A DNA stretch of 64,000 nt, taken from the NCBI GenBank assembly GCA_905215505.1, contig CAJMPU010000002.1, positions 62,001 through 126,000 of the forward strand, written 5' to 3'. Shown here piece by piece: positions 16,810 through 26,319 of this stretch; the first letter of the stretch is position 1; each line of letters opens with the position of its first letter. The DNA comes from an uncultured bacterium. Its GTDB lineage: Bacteria > Actinomycetota > Coriobacteriia > Coriobacteriales > Coriobacteriaceae. The notes beneath the pieces were generated by a model. That model searched no databases, had not been told where the DNA came from, and saw only the letters and a list, made by a program, of their open reading frames with translations. The position numbers and the translations under genes were made by a program.

Positions 16810-17712
16810 ATGGATCGCAAGAAAGCAATCGCGCTCTCATTTTCCGTTCCCGTCGCATGGGGCTTTTCGTACCCCCTCATGAAGATCGGCATGGACAGCA
16901 TGAACGCCACGAGCATCGTCGCGCTACGCTGCATCATCGCCTTTGTGGCCTGCCTGCTGCTCTTCCACAAGCGCGCTTTCCGCATCAACCGCGACCTTAT
17001 GGTCCGTGCCGCCATCATCGGCGCCATCATGGCAACCGAGCTCACCTGCATGTGCCTGGGCTCCAGCCTCACCTCTGCCTCCACTGCCGGCTTTTTGCAG
17101 AGCCTGACGGTCGTGATCGTGCCGTTTGCCAACGCCGCCCTGCTGCGCCGCGCCCCCGAGCGCAAAGTGCTCGTCGGCACCGCCATCGTCACCTGCGGCA
17201 TGCTGCTGCTCTCGGGCGCCGACTTCACTAGCCTGAACCCGGGCGCGCTCATCATGCTGCTCTCCGCCTTTGTCTACGCCGGACACATCATTGTCGCCAA
17301 GCGGTTTGTCGAAGAAGTCGATCCGCTGGCTCTGGGCGTTTGGCAGCTGGGCTTCGGCGGTTTGTTCTCGGGCGTCGCGGCATTCACCTTTGGCGGCTTC
17401 ACGCTTCCCAGCACGCCCAGCGAAATCGTCGTTGTCGTCGCGCTCGCACTCATCTGCTCTGCCTACGGCTTTATCACCCAGACGCTCGTGCAGCCCCACG
17501 TGCCCGCCGAGACCACCGGCTTCGCCTTCTCGCTCGAGCCGGTCTGCTCCGCCGTCTTCTCGTTCTTCCTAGTCGGCGAGGTCCTGAGCCCCATCGCCTT
17601 CTTTGGCGCCGCCCTCATCCTCACCGGCGTCATGGCGGCAACCGTCGAGCTTCCGCGCCTTCGCGCACATGGACAGGCTCGCATGGCAGGAGCGCCCGAG
17701 CAAGTCTCGTAG
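16810..17712 (+). CDS. EamA/DMT family transporter
   Basis: 300 aa, ten predicted helices in two EamA repeats: the first starts SFSVPVAWGFSYPLMKIGMDS, the second near LNPGALIMLLSAFVYAGHIIVAKRFV. The family exports amino acids, metabolites or drugs. Its RBS is AAAGGAG, 6 nt from the ATG. Expression probably depends on the divergent LysR regulator. Substrate unknown. Confidence 0.87.
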   Translation: MDRKKAIALSFSVPVAWGFSYPLMKIGMDSMNATSIVALRCIIAFVACLLLFHKRAFRINRDLMVRAAIIGAIMATELTCMCLGSSLTSASTAGFLQSLTVVIVPFANAALLRRAPERKVLVGTAIVTCGMLLLSGADFTSLNPGALIMLLSAFVYAGHIIVAKRFVEEVDPLALGVWQLGFGGLFSGVAAFTFGGFTLPSTPSEIVVVVALALICSAYGFITQTLVQPHVPAETTGFAFSLEPVCSAVFSFFLVGEVLSPIAFFGAALILTGVMAATVELPRLRAHGQARMAGAPEQVS

Positions 17713-17800
17713 ACCCCGCTCTTCATACAGCCGTGGCATAAAGGCAACCGGTGCGCCTTTACAATAGATGCCAACAGAGCATCTGCCATAAAGGAGCCCC

Positions 17801-18529
17801 ATGGACACCGCAACCCGCGACCGCAACATAGCAACTTGGTTGGGCGATGCGCCGCAGCCGGTACGTGACACTACGAACCAGCTGCTCGAGCGCATCGCCC
17901 TTTTGCGTGCCGAGCAGACTATCTACCCGGCACAAGACGACATCCTCAATGCCCTCGCCTACACGCCAGCCGACCAGGTCAAAGTTGTCATCTTGGGTCA
18001 GGACCCCTATCACGGACCCAACCAGGCCATGGGGCTGTCGTTCTCGCTCCCCGCAACGCAAACCAAGTTGCCGCCGAGCCTGCGCAACATCTATAAGGAA
18101 CTCAAAACCGATCTGGGTTGCCCCATTCCCGCCACGGGAGACCTAACCCCCTGGGCACAGCAGGGCGTCCTGCTCCTCAACACGACGCTCACCGTGCGCG
18201 AGCATGCCGCGAACTCGCACGCCAAACTGGGCTGGAGCACGCTCACCGACTACATTATCGAACGCTGCTGCCAGCTGCCCCAACCGGTAGTCTTTTTGGC
18301 ATGGGGCCGCTTTGCCCAGCAGATGGTCGAAGGCAAGCTCGCCGCGACCGGCGCGGGCAAGGCGGGCGGCAAGTTCTGCCTTGCCTCCACGCACCCCTCG
18401 CCGCTTTCGGCCAACCGTGCCACGGCAGAACTCCCCGCTTTTATGGGGTCGCGTCCCTTCTCGGCAGCCAATGAATTGCTCGAGCAAAACGGCAGCAGCC
18501 CCATCGACTGGGGCTGCCTCGCTTCATAA
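17801..18529 (+). CDS. ung: Uracil-DNA glycosylase
   Basis: 242 aa, family 1 UNG, which removes uracil from DNA at the start of base excision repair. Catalytic water-activating loop GQDPYHG (66-72, Asp68), GLSFS (79-83), the VLLLNTTLTV strand with its uracil-binding Asn, and the His-containing minor-groove loop HPSPLSANR near residue 197. RBS AAAGGAG. The stop codon is 5 bp from the stop of the convergent LRR gene with no terminator between, so the transcripts likely overlap. A weak AAAGGC/GCCTTT hairpin precedes the gene. Confidence 0.95.
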   Translation: MDTATRDRNIATWLGDAPQPVRDTTNQLLERIALLRAEQTIYPAQDDILNALAYTPADQVKVVILGQDPYHGPNQAMGLSFSLPATQTKLPPSLRNIYKELKTDLGCPIPATGDLTPWAQQGVLLLNTTLTVREHAANSHAKLGWSTLTDYIIERCCQLPQPVVFLAWGRFAQQMVEGKLAATGAGKAGGKFCLASTHPSPLSANRATAELPAFMGSRPFSAANELLEQNGSSPIDWGCLAS

Positions 18530-18534
18530 CCTGC

Positions 18535-21500
18535 CTAGCCGGCGATCCAATATTGCGGATACTTATTGATATCAATGGGGTCGCCGAGCTCGCCGATATC
18601 GCTTATGGCCTCCATGCCCATCAGCGAGCGCAAGCGATTCTCGCACTCCATGATGGGCTCATTTACGGCCTTATTGAGCACATCGAACGTCGGCGACTCA
18701 AACGTATCCATGTTGACGTTGCCGAACCACTTGCTCTCAACGTAGTCGGCCTCCTCGTCGTCTGTGGCAACCCCCACCATCTGACGAGACCACGTCTTGA
18801 GCAGCGGCTCGCGATCGGCCTCGGCGATATCGAGCACTACGTTGCCGCCAAACGAGAACGGCATGCTCTCCATCCCGCCCAGCAACTCCGGCAGCGGACA
18901 GCCAGTAGGCAGCGTCACCGTCACGCCGCTGCAGCCCGCAAACGCACCGCTCTGGATGCCGACCACCTTATCGCACAGTGCAATCTCGGTGAGGTTCGAA
19001 CAGTGCGAGAAGGCGTTCGAGTCGATTACGGTTGGCTCCGTCAACACACTCGCTAAATCGGCCCGTTCGATATCAGACGGCGCCGAGACCAGCGCGGCAG
19101 TACCGTCACCGTTGTCCTCTATCTCCCATTCATGGCTCTCGGCCGCATCGCCACCCGCCTGTATTACCGTAGAGGCCTCGACCAGCGGCAGCCCCATCAT
19201 GGTTCGCAGGCGATTCTCGGGCTCCAATAGGTTCTGAGCCATCTGCGCCCTAACCGCATCGGCCGTCGGCTCCGGACCCTCCCCCATAAACCAATCGGAG
19301 AGCATGCCAAATTCCACAACGCCATAATACGTGTCGTAGTCGTCGTAGCCAATGAGTCCGTAGACCCATGCATTGAGATAGTCCTGCTCCATGCCGCTGG
19401 GCACCGACAGGCGAATGCGGCTGGCCTCCTCTTGGACATCGGTTGCGCCGTCCAAGAAGAAGCCCACGCCTGGCGACGGATAGCCCAGCGTCGCGATACC
19501 GGCGCCGACCGTCAAGTTCGTAAAGTTGGCATCGTTGCCAAACACCGATGATGCCAGGTAGTTTCGAGAGCCCGCACCCGTAGCTGCGTCGTAGTCGCCA
19601 TTGGTATCCGCCACAAACGATGCACTCGCGAGCCTCGGGCAGCCCATGAATGCCTGATCGCTGATTTCGATCGTTGCCGCGTGCACAGACGCCGAGACAA
19701 GATTCGTACAGCCTTCGAACGCCGACACGCCGACGTAGATATCGTTATCGGGAAGATCGATGTTCAGGTCGCCGGCGATGCCGGAATTCCTGAAGGCATA
19801 GCGATCGATATATGCCAGCTTGGGAGCCGAAGCCCAATCGACACCCCACGCGCCTCCGGTCCCCTCAAAGGCACCAGGCAGGTCCTTGGCGCCAGACAAG
19901 GAATAGCCGCCAAAGATCTCAATCGTACTCGGCAGCAGCTCAATCGTACCGTTGAGCATCGAGGGCGCACCGAGCAGGATGCTTGGCTTGCCTTCCTCGT
20001 CGCCATCGTAATAGCCGTAGAGAAGGGGCGCGTCGTCGCTTTGGGCATCGCAAGCAAAATCGTAAATGCCGTCGACAGTGACAAAGCGGCTGTCGTAGCC
20101 CTGCAGCTCGCCATCGGGCGCATACCAGGTGCAGCCGGCCGGATTGGGATTCTCGGTCGTGGCAAAGACAGCCTTTTTAGCACTCGACGCCACAAAGCCC
20201 AGGCCCGTGCAGCCCTTAAAGACATCGGCACCCACCTCAATGCTATCGGGCGTGCCGATAAACACACCTTGAAGGTTTTGGCAGTTCTCAAACGCGTTAC
20301 GGCCGATGGCACTCGTCTTCTCGCCCAGATTGACAAACCTGAGCTCCGCATCGCCCGAGAAAGCATACGGTGCGATGGAATCTACTTGGAGCTGCTTGCC
20401 GCCATCCGCAAGCAAGGTGCCGTCAAAGGTCGCGGACAGGTTGCCATCCTCATCGCCTGCAGCGGACAGCAAAATCGTCTTGTCGGCGTTGGCATAATAC
20501 AAGTATCCGTCTTGAGACAGGCTCATCTTAATCACGCGCGCATCGGGTGCACCGGCGGCAGCCTTGCGCTGTTCGACATACGCGACCTGCTCATCGGTTG
20601 CGCACACGATGGTCCGCACGGAACCGCCCTCAAGACTGCCGTCCTCGAGCGTCACCTTATCGTCAAACCACGGCATGAGTACCAGCGTGTCCACCGAAGT
20701 GTTGCCCGCAAAGGCACCCTTCTTGATGGTGTTGGAAATCTGCACCAGGGCAATATTGGAACCCGTATCGAGCACATAGCACAGGTCGCTTTCGAGCTGC
20801 GAATTAATGTTGTACACCAGCCCCTGTGAGTACGTGAGCTGGACACTGGGGTTGGTCGCGGGCGACACGTATACGCCGTAGGCATTCTCTAGTTCGTCCG
20901 CGTGCTCGGTAATAAAATCGAGCAGCGCGGCATCGTCGACGACCAGGGTGCAGTCCTGCAGATTGCTCACGTCAATCTGGGGCAACTCGCCCTCTTTGGA
21001 CGCGTGCAGAACAATACGATCGAGCTTATTGCGATCGGGAATGACGACATGGGCAATATCGGCGGGAACATCGAGCTCGCGCGTATGGTAGGGAACGCCC
21101 AGATACTCCTTGCCATCGCGAGAGGTCAAGATACCCTCATCCGTTGCGGCATAGACGGGGTTATCCGACGCGACACGGTAGGCATCGAGCACTTGAAAGC
21201 CCGCATTGACGTTGACGTAGTACACCGAGGACGGTAGCTCTAGATTGTTGATCCGCCACGTAAAGACTTCACGCTGACGACTGTCGGTATAGGCGTCGAC
21301 CGCCTGCACACCCTGCGGAACGCTGAGCGTCTCGCCCCCGCCATCGACCGACACGACCGACTCATCCACATCGACAAGCGTCTGCAGGCGTGAGTTATTG
21401 AGGCTGGTAGGGTCGTCGTCAAAGCGATAGTCCTCGTCGAGAGCATAACCCTGAAAACGCACCTTGTAGGCGGGGTCGATGGACACGATGTCGCCGGGAA

Positions 21501-22782
21501 CCACCACATGGCGACCGGGTGTCAGCGTGTAGAAATACGGGACGGCCGCCTCGTTCTCGCGCCACCCCAGCAACAAGGCATTGAGGTAGCCCCCCGAATC
21601 GACATGGCCCGCCTGCTTCATAAAGGCTTCTTGTGTGTTGACACCCAGCAGGTTCTCCTTGGAGCTCAGCGTGCTCCAAATCACGCTTCGCTGGCCCATC
21701 GAATCGGGCTGGCCGACCACAAACAGGCGCGACCGCGCCGGTTGGATGGTAACGTTACGCGTCGTCCACGCCGTATCCTGCGACAAGCGCAGCGAGACGC
21801 TTACCGTGAGCGGCTGGCTCGAGCACAGCGCCGGATTCTTCTCGCCCGCGGCATTGGTCCACGAGTCGATGCGGAGATACGGAAACGAGGCGAACTCGTC
21901 CTTGGTGCAGGCAAGATAGTAGAGGCCCTTGTCGTCACTCCAGTGGACATCCATGGCGCAGAACAGCGTCCAGGCGTCGAGCATCTGCCCATCGTAGATT
22001 GCATCCTCCATGGGTGAAATCTGCACCTCATGGGGATCGATCAATCCATTTGCACCGTTAAACTGCGTAAAGAACGTTGCGTCTCCCATGGGGGCACCCT
22101 TTTGGGGCGCGGGGTCCGCAAGAAGATACTTGTAGGAATTGGCCGTCGAGGTGGCCGAGCCGCCACTACCGCCGTTACCGCCCGAACCGTTTCCGCCCGC
22201 ACCGCCGCCGGCATTGCCGCCAGATGCTCCGCCCGCATTGATAACGGGAACGTTTTGCCCGCCTCCCGAGCCGCCAGTGCCGCCCGCGCCGCTGCCCGAA
22301 CCACCCGCAACTCCTACGCCCGTTCCATCGGCGCTGCCGGTAACGTTGTAGGCGGTCGTGCCGCTTTGCCCCGTCAGATTTACCTGTCCCTGCGCATTAT
22401 CGAGCCGCGCCTGCTGCTCACGTGCGCTCGTGTCCCGGCTGTCGCTATCCTCGTCATGACGATTTGCCTCGGCATCCGTCGAGAGCGGACTGATCCGATA
22501 CGCCTCGCCGGACTCCGCGTCACCGTGACTGTATGCAGCGATATACCCCGAAGGATCAAAGCTCAAATTACTCTGGGCCAACTCAAAGGCGACCGCGCCA
22601 AATACGCCGACCGCAGCAACCGAAACCGCCGCTGCCACAACGCGCGTTACAGCCAAAGGCTTGGCGCGATACATATTTTTAGCGGCATGCTGAACGCCCG
22701 CGGACGCATTCCGCGGGCCTTTTAATTTGGCCGACGCCGCGTTCTTGTGCGAAGCCATATGTTGAGGATATTTAGAAAACAC
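18535..22782 (-). CDS. Large LRR_5 (BspA-type) cell-surface protein
   Basis: 1415 aa. A basic, Ala/Lys-rich cytoplasmic N-terminus is followed by one membrane helix (about 45-67), then a polar spacer, a Gly/Ser-rich linker (about 150-215) and a very long extracellular part. BspA-type leucine-rich repeats are scattered through it (for example SIAPYAFSGDAELRFVNLG, AIGRNAFENCQNLQGVFIG, VIDSNAFSHCSNLTEIALC). Near the C-terminus an ENRLR[TS][LM]MG motif occurs twice. No LPXTG is seen, so it is anchored by the N-terminal helix. GTG at 22782 is chosen because GAGGGAG lies about 10 nt upstream; an ATG eight codons later lacks an RBS. It starts 15 bp after the transglutaminase-like gene and is probably the last gene of that operon. 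Likely adhesin or scaffold. Confidence 0.82.
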   Translation of the reverse strand: MFSKYPQHMASHKNAASAKLKGPRNASAGVQHAAKNMYRAKPLAVTRVVAAAVSVAAVGVFGAVAFELAQSNLSFDPSGYIAAYSHGDAESGEAYRISPLSTDAEANRHDEDSDSRDTSAREQQARLDNAQGQVNLTGQSGTTAYNVTGSADGTGVGVAGGSGSGAGGTGGSGGGQNVPVINAGGASGGNAGGGAGGNGSGGNGGSGGSATSTANSYKYLLADPAPQKGAPMGDATFFTQFNGANGLIDPHEVQISPMEDAIYDGQMLDAWTLFCAMDVHWSDDKGLYYLACTKDEFASFPYLRIDSWTNAAGEKNPALCSSQPLTVSVSLRLSQDTAWTTRNVTIQPARSRLFVVGQPDSMGQRSVIWSTLSSKENLLGVNTQEAFMKQAGHVDSGGYLNALLLGWRENEAAVPYFYTLTPGRHVVVPGDIVSIDPAYKVRFQGYALDEDYRFDDDPTSLNNSRLQTLVDVDESVVSVDGGGETLSVPQGVQAVDAYTDSRQREVFTWRINNLELPSSVYYVNVNAGFQVLDAYRVASDNPVYAATDEGILTSRDGKEYLGVPYHTRELDVPADIAHVVIPDRNKLDRIVLHASKEGELPQIDVSNLQDCTLVVDDAALLDFITEHADELENAYGVYVSPATNPSVQLTYSQGLVYNINSQLESDLCYVLDTGSNIALVQISNTIKKGAFAGNTSVDTLVLMPWFDDKVTLEDGSLEGGSVRTIVCATDEQVAYVEQRKAAAGAPDARVIKMSLSQDGYLYYANADKTILLSAAGDEDGNLSATFDGTLLADGGKQLQVDSIAPYAFSGDAELRFVNLGEKTSAIGRNAFENCQNLQGVFIGTPDSIEVGADVFKGCTGLGFVASSAKKAVFATTENPNPAGCTWYAPDGELQGYDSRFVTVDGIYDFACDAQSDDAPLLYGYYDGDEEGKPSILLGAPSMLNGTIELLPSTIEIFGGYSLSGAKDLPGAFEGTGGAWGVDWASAPKLAYIDRYAFRNSGIAGDLNIDLPDNDIYVGVSAFEGCTNLVSASVHAATIEISDQAFMGCPRLASASFVADTNGDYDAATGAGSRNYLASSVFGNDANFTNLTVGAGIATLGYPSPGVGFFLDGATDVQEEASRIRLSVPSGMEQDYLNAWVYGLIGYDDYDTYYGVVEFGMLSDWFMGEGPEPTADAVRAQMAQNLLEPENRLRTMMGLPLVEASTVIQAGGDAAESHEWEIEDNGDGTAALVSAPSDIERADLASVLTEPTVIDSNAFSHCSNLTEIALCDKVVGIQSGAFAGCSGVTVTLPTGCPLPELLGGMESMPFSFGGNVVLDIAEADREPLLKTWSRQMVGVATDDEEADYVESKWFGNVNMDTFESPTFDVLNKAVNEPIMECENRLRSLMGMEAISDIGELGDPIDINKYPQYWIAG

Positions 22783-22797
22783 GTAGACCTACTCCCT

Positions 22798-25110
22798 CTA
22801 CAACGCGTGCAGCATGTAGCGACAGAAGCGTTCAATAACAGTTTGCGGAGCCGGCATGCTCCGATGCAGGCGTTCGGTAAAACGTCGGAGCGTGCGCAAC
22901 TCGTTCGGTTTAAGCTGGCGGCCACCAAACGCATAAGCTTGATGAAGTCGAATCGCTCGACGGTATTCCCACGGGTCAATCTGGGGGAACACTGCAGCAA
23001 AGGCATCCAGGCAATCGAGCGGCTTGGTCTCGTCAAAGGCGTCGAGACCGCTTTGGTTCATCACAAGGGCAAGATAGCCGTAGAGCGCCGGCACGCATAT
23101 ATTCTGCTCATCGCTCTCGATAGCCCGCTTGCGTCGAACGCGCAAGACAAACCTGCGAATGAACAGGGCGAGCAGGACGGCAATCACCGCGCCGATCAAA
23201 CCGACCCCAACTTTGGCCACAACGGGAATGTTATGCATTGCCGGCACATCCTCGCGATGCTTATCCTCGGCCTGTCCTGCGACCGAGCCCGCATCGAGCG
23301 TCTTATCGTTGACGCCGTTGCTCCATGCCTCGCCCACATCGATAATCTTATCGGCATCGAGCGTCTGGCTATAGTATCCAGGGGTGACCTCCACGGGCGT
23401 CCATCCCTGACCGTCAAGGTAGATCTCGGTCCACGCGTGCGCATCGGCAGCCGTCAAGTTGAGCGCCACGCCTGCCCCAACAGCAGCGGCCAGCTGATCA
23501 TCTGCTGCCCGATAGCCCTCGACATAGCGCGCGGAAATTCCCTGAGATCGAAACGCGAGCGTCGCCGCCGTGGCAAAGTAGGCAGAGTTGCCCTCGTGCG
23601 CCGTGCCCAAGAACCACGCGACAAACGACGTCGCCCCCGTATAGGTTGGCGGGTTATCCGTCTGCCCCGCAAGCGAAGCCAACATCGTGCGCACGCGACT
23701 GATCACGGCTGTATCCGAAACATTCGCCCCAGCATCCCAGCTGTCGCTCGAGAACAGGTATGTATTAACGGCATCCCGCTCCTCTTCGGGAAGGTCCAGG
23801 TACTTATCGCGAACGAAAGCGGCGTATACCCGCTCGCTTTTTGCATAGTCGCTCTTGGAGGACGCCAGCCAGCTCGAATCTGCAATGACGTCATCTGATG
23901 GCACGTTATCGACGGTCACACTGTATGTTTTGGACGGCAAAGGGTCCATGCTTAGCATCGTCGAGCCCGTCAACATTGCGTCGGCACCGCTCAGCGAGCG
24001 CAGTGTATAGGGAGCATAGGTGTATCTGCGGTTGGCGCCCGAGGCATTGACTGAAATCTCAACCGCCTCGACAGGCTCGCCGCCCTCACGCTCGGTCTCG
24101 GTATCAAACGCGGCGCGTTGCTCGGCTACCGTCAAACCGTTCTGACGCAGCCATTCACGCATGCCGGACCATTCGCCCTCGTAGGACATCCAGTCGCCGC
24201 GCCCCCAAGACATGCCATCAAACGTCGTGCCCACAAAACCCTTCATGAGCAGGTCGTCATCGAGCGTCTTGTCGGCAGTAAGCGACAGCGTCGTGGACGC
24301 GCCTTCGTTCATGTCCGCCGCTTGCGAAAGGTCGCCCTCGGGCAGCGAATCATCCCCAAATCGAACGCCCTGGACTGCTTTGACGGCAGACGCCGACAGG
24401 GCGGACAACGCGGGAAGAGGCTGCACAAGGGCAACGGTCAGTGCAAAGAGAACACCGCATGCGGCGCACAGGCCACCAAGACCAAAAAGAACCTGGGGCA
24501 AACCTACCGTAGAGCCCCGCAACTCGCCAGCACGGCACTGGACAAGCCAGCCCGCAACGCCCAGTGTCATAGATATCGCAGAATCACCAGCCTGCAGCGC
24601 CATGGAAGCCGAGCCGCAGATAACGATTATTAAGAGCGTGGGCCACGAAACGCTCAAGTTGGCAAAAAGCCAGGCGAGTGAGCCGGCAAACATGCCGGCG
24701 AGCACTGCCAGCGGCACAGATTCACACAGCAGGCCGGCGTCTGCCACCAATGGAATATACAGTTCACAGATCGAGTTGACGCGAGCGATAACGGTATTGA
24801 CGCACGCATAGAAGCCCCAGCGTGCCGAAGGAATCAAGAGCGCGCATAAAAGCGCTACGGACGCCGCAGCCAAGGCAATCCAGAGGGGAGCCTTTTTCGA
24901 AGCCATCAAAACGCCCAAAGCGCCCAGCGCAACGGCCACGCCAACGGCAACGGCCAGCATTATCCCCATGTACGTTGCACTCAGGCACCGAGCAATTGTG
25001 CAGCAGAAGCCCGCAGACAATAAAACCGCGGGAGCCACCGACAGGAACATAGCAACAACGCGACCATTCGAAGCGATGCGCTCCGTCGAGGTAAGAGTCA
25101 CAAAGTTCAT
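22798..25110 (-). CDS. TgpA-like membrane transglutaminase, catalytic Cys replaced by Ser
   Basis: 770 aa. About six N-terminal helices (to about residue 245), an extracytoplasmic region with a transglutaminase-like core, one more helix (AKVGVGLIGAVIAVLLALFI) and a cytoplasmic tail. The core has the usual pattern around the nucleophile, GNSAYFATAATLAFRSQGISARYVEGY, but the expected Cys is Ser (codon TCT at 23584-23586). The His region DAHAWTEIYLDGQGWTPVEVTPG is intact. ATG at 25110 follows the DUF58 stop by 1 bp (TAAGATG), a coupled start; longer upstream codons overlap DUF58. MoxR-DUF58-TgpA clusters are known as surface or stress modules. Activity is doubtful without Cys unless Ser substitutes. 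Confidence 0.85.
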   Translation of the reverse strand: MNFVTLTSTERIASNGRVVAMFLSVAPAVLLSAGFCCTIARCLSATYMGIMLAVAVGVAVALGALGVLMASKKAPLWIALAAASVALLCALLIPSARWGFYACVNTVIARVNSICELYIPLVADAGLLCESVPLAVLAGMFAGSLAWLFANLSVSWPTLLIIVICGSASMALQAGDSAISMTLGVAGWLVQCRAGELRGSTVGLPQVLFGLGGLCAACGVLFALTVALVQPLPALSALSASAVKAVQGVRFGDDSLPEGDLSQAADMNEGASTTLSLTADKTLDDDLLMKGFVGTTFDGMSWGRGDWMSYEGEWSGMREWLRQNGLTVAEQRAAFDTETEREGGEPVEAVEISVNASGANRRYTYAPYTLRSLSGADAMLTGSTMLSMDPLPSKTYSVTVDNVPSDDVIADSSWLASSKSDYAKSERVYAAFVRDKYLDLPEEERDAVNTYLFSSDSWDAGANVSDTAVISRVRTMLASLAGQTDNPPTYTGATSFVAWFLGTAHEGNSAYFATAATLAFRSQGISARYVEGYRAADDQLAAAVGAGVALNLTAADAHAWTEIYLDGQGWTPVEVTPGYYSQTLDADKIIDVGEAWSNGVNDKTLDAGSVAGQAEDKHREDVPAMHNIPVVAKVGVGLIGAVIAVLLALFIRRFVLRVRRKRAIESDEQNICVPALYGYLALVMNQSGLDAFDETKPLDCLDAFAAVFPQIDPWEYRRAIRLHQAYAFGGRQLKPNELRTLRRFTERLHRSMPAPQTVIERFCRYMLHAL

Positions 25111-25111
25111 C

Positions 25112-26284
25112 TTAGAGCTCCAGACTCTTGATACGGGCCGAATCACTCGATACCGGGCAATGCGTGATGATGTAGTTGGCTCCGTGCTCGATGCTATACG
25201 ACTCGACCGAATCCGACACATGGAGTACCGATAGATCGGTCAGACGGCCTATCTCGATATAGGCCTGTTCATCGACGCCCACCGTTACCAGCACCGTTTT
25301 GCCAATGCCCTTTGCTGCCACGAGCTTGGCATAGTGCTCGTGCGATGTTGGATAGGCAGGGCCGAGCGGCGTTGCCGTCAAAGCATCAAGCATCCTATTG
25401 AACCCACGTCGGTCATCAACGGGATAGACAGCCAAAGAGCCTTCGGGGGCAGCCACGACCACATGATGGTATCCCTGACGCATAAGCGCCAGCGATATCG
25501 ATGCGGTAAAACCCAGCACCGCAGAAAGAACCTCAGCGTGGCTTGCGTGCTCAAAGTCGCACGCAAACGCACCAAACAAGATGGCAATAGCGTGGTCTTG
25601 TGGGCGCGAAGCCTCGCGCACCAGCATGTCGTCAAAACGCGTCGACAGCTTCCAGTGAATCGACTTAACGGCATCACCCTCGTGATAGGGCCTTATGTCA
25701 AAGACCTCGGAGGCATCTTGGCCGCTTCGATGGGGATCGTAGCTCGTGCCCTCAAGACCGGCAGAAGCACTTTGGTTAGGAACAACCTGGATGTCGAGCA
25801 CCTCGGGATAGACCGTAAACAACCCATGAAAGTCTGCATTCCCGAGAGCAAGCGACGTAAAGCCCATCTCATCGACCAGGCGCGCGGTGTCAAGGGTAAT
25901 CGTGTGCGCACCGCAGACGGTCGAATCGAGCTCCAGCTCAAACAAAGCGGGCCTGCCCGTCGCGGGGGCAAGACTTACGGGATAGACTGTCCGCGCTCCC
26001 GTCAGCTGGTTATAAACCGAAAACGACAGCTCCATACGACCGCGAAACATAAGCGGGCGATCCAGTGTGATGCGCAATACAAGAGGCGCGTTTACAACAC
26101 ACGACCGAGGAAGCTCAAAGCTAAGCTTAAGCAAGGCAACGCTCGAACGGCACGCCGCCACCGTAATCACGGGCATGGCGATCAACGCCGCGGCAGCAGC
26201 AAGCGCAGCCGCATTGGCGGTAAACACGAACGTGGCGAGCAGGAGCGCGACGGACACGATATAGGTAATCTTGTTGGCAATCAT
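25112..26284 (-). CDS. DUF58 domain protein
   Basis: 390 aa. Two N-terminal helices (about 5-45), a beta-rich extracytoplasmic-like segment, then the DUF58 core with YDPHRSGQDASEVFDIRPYHEGDAVKSIHWKLSTR shortened here to its key features: R-x-Y-x-x-G-D and I-H-W-K (about residues 198-212). DUF58 proteins carry a vWA-like fold and work with MoxR ATPases. It lies between moxR (35 bp upstream) and the TgpA-like gene (coupled), the standard order. Start ATG at 26284; no strong RBS is visible. Confidence 0.87.
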   Translation of the reverse strand: MIANKITYIVSVALLLATFVFTANAAALAAAAALIAMPVITVAACRSSVALLKLSFELPRSCVVNAPLVLRITLDRPLMFRGRMELSFSVYNQLTGARTVYPVSLAPATGRPALFELELDSTVCGAHTITLDTARLVDEMGFTSLALGNADFHGLFTVYPEVLDIQVVPNQSASAGLEGTSYDPHRSGQDASEVFDIRPYHEGDAVKSIHWKLSTRFDDMLVREASRPQDHAIAILFGAFACDFEHASHAEVLSAVLGFTASISLALMRQGYHHVVVAAPEGSLAVYPVDDRRGFNRMLDALTATPLGPAYPTSHEHYAKLVAAKGIGKTVLVTVGVDEQAYIEIGRLTDLSVLHVSDSVESYSIEHGANYIITHCPVSSDSARIKSLEL

Positions 26285-26319
26285 GGGCGTAACGTAGGAC
26301 GCAAAAGGTAAACGATCCG

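Noticed and set aside
22747..23898. 383-aa plus-strand open frame
   Set aside because: Antisense of the transglutaminase-like gene and of the LRR start; no RBS and no domain.
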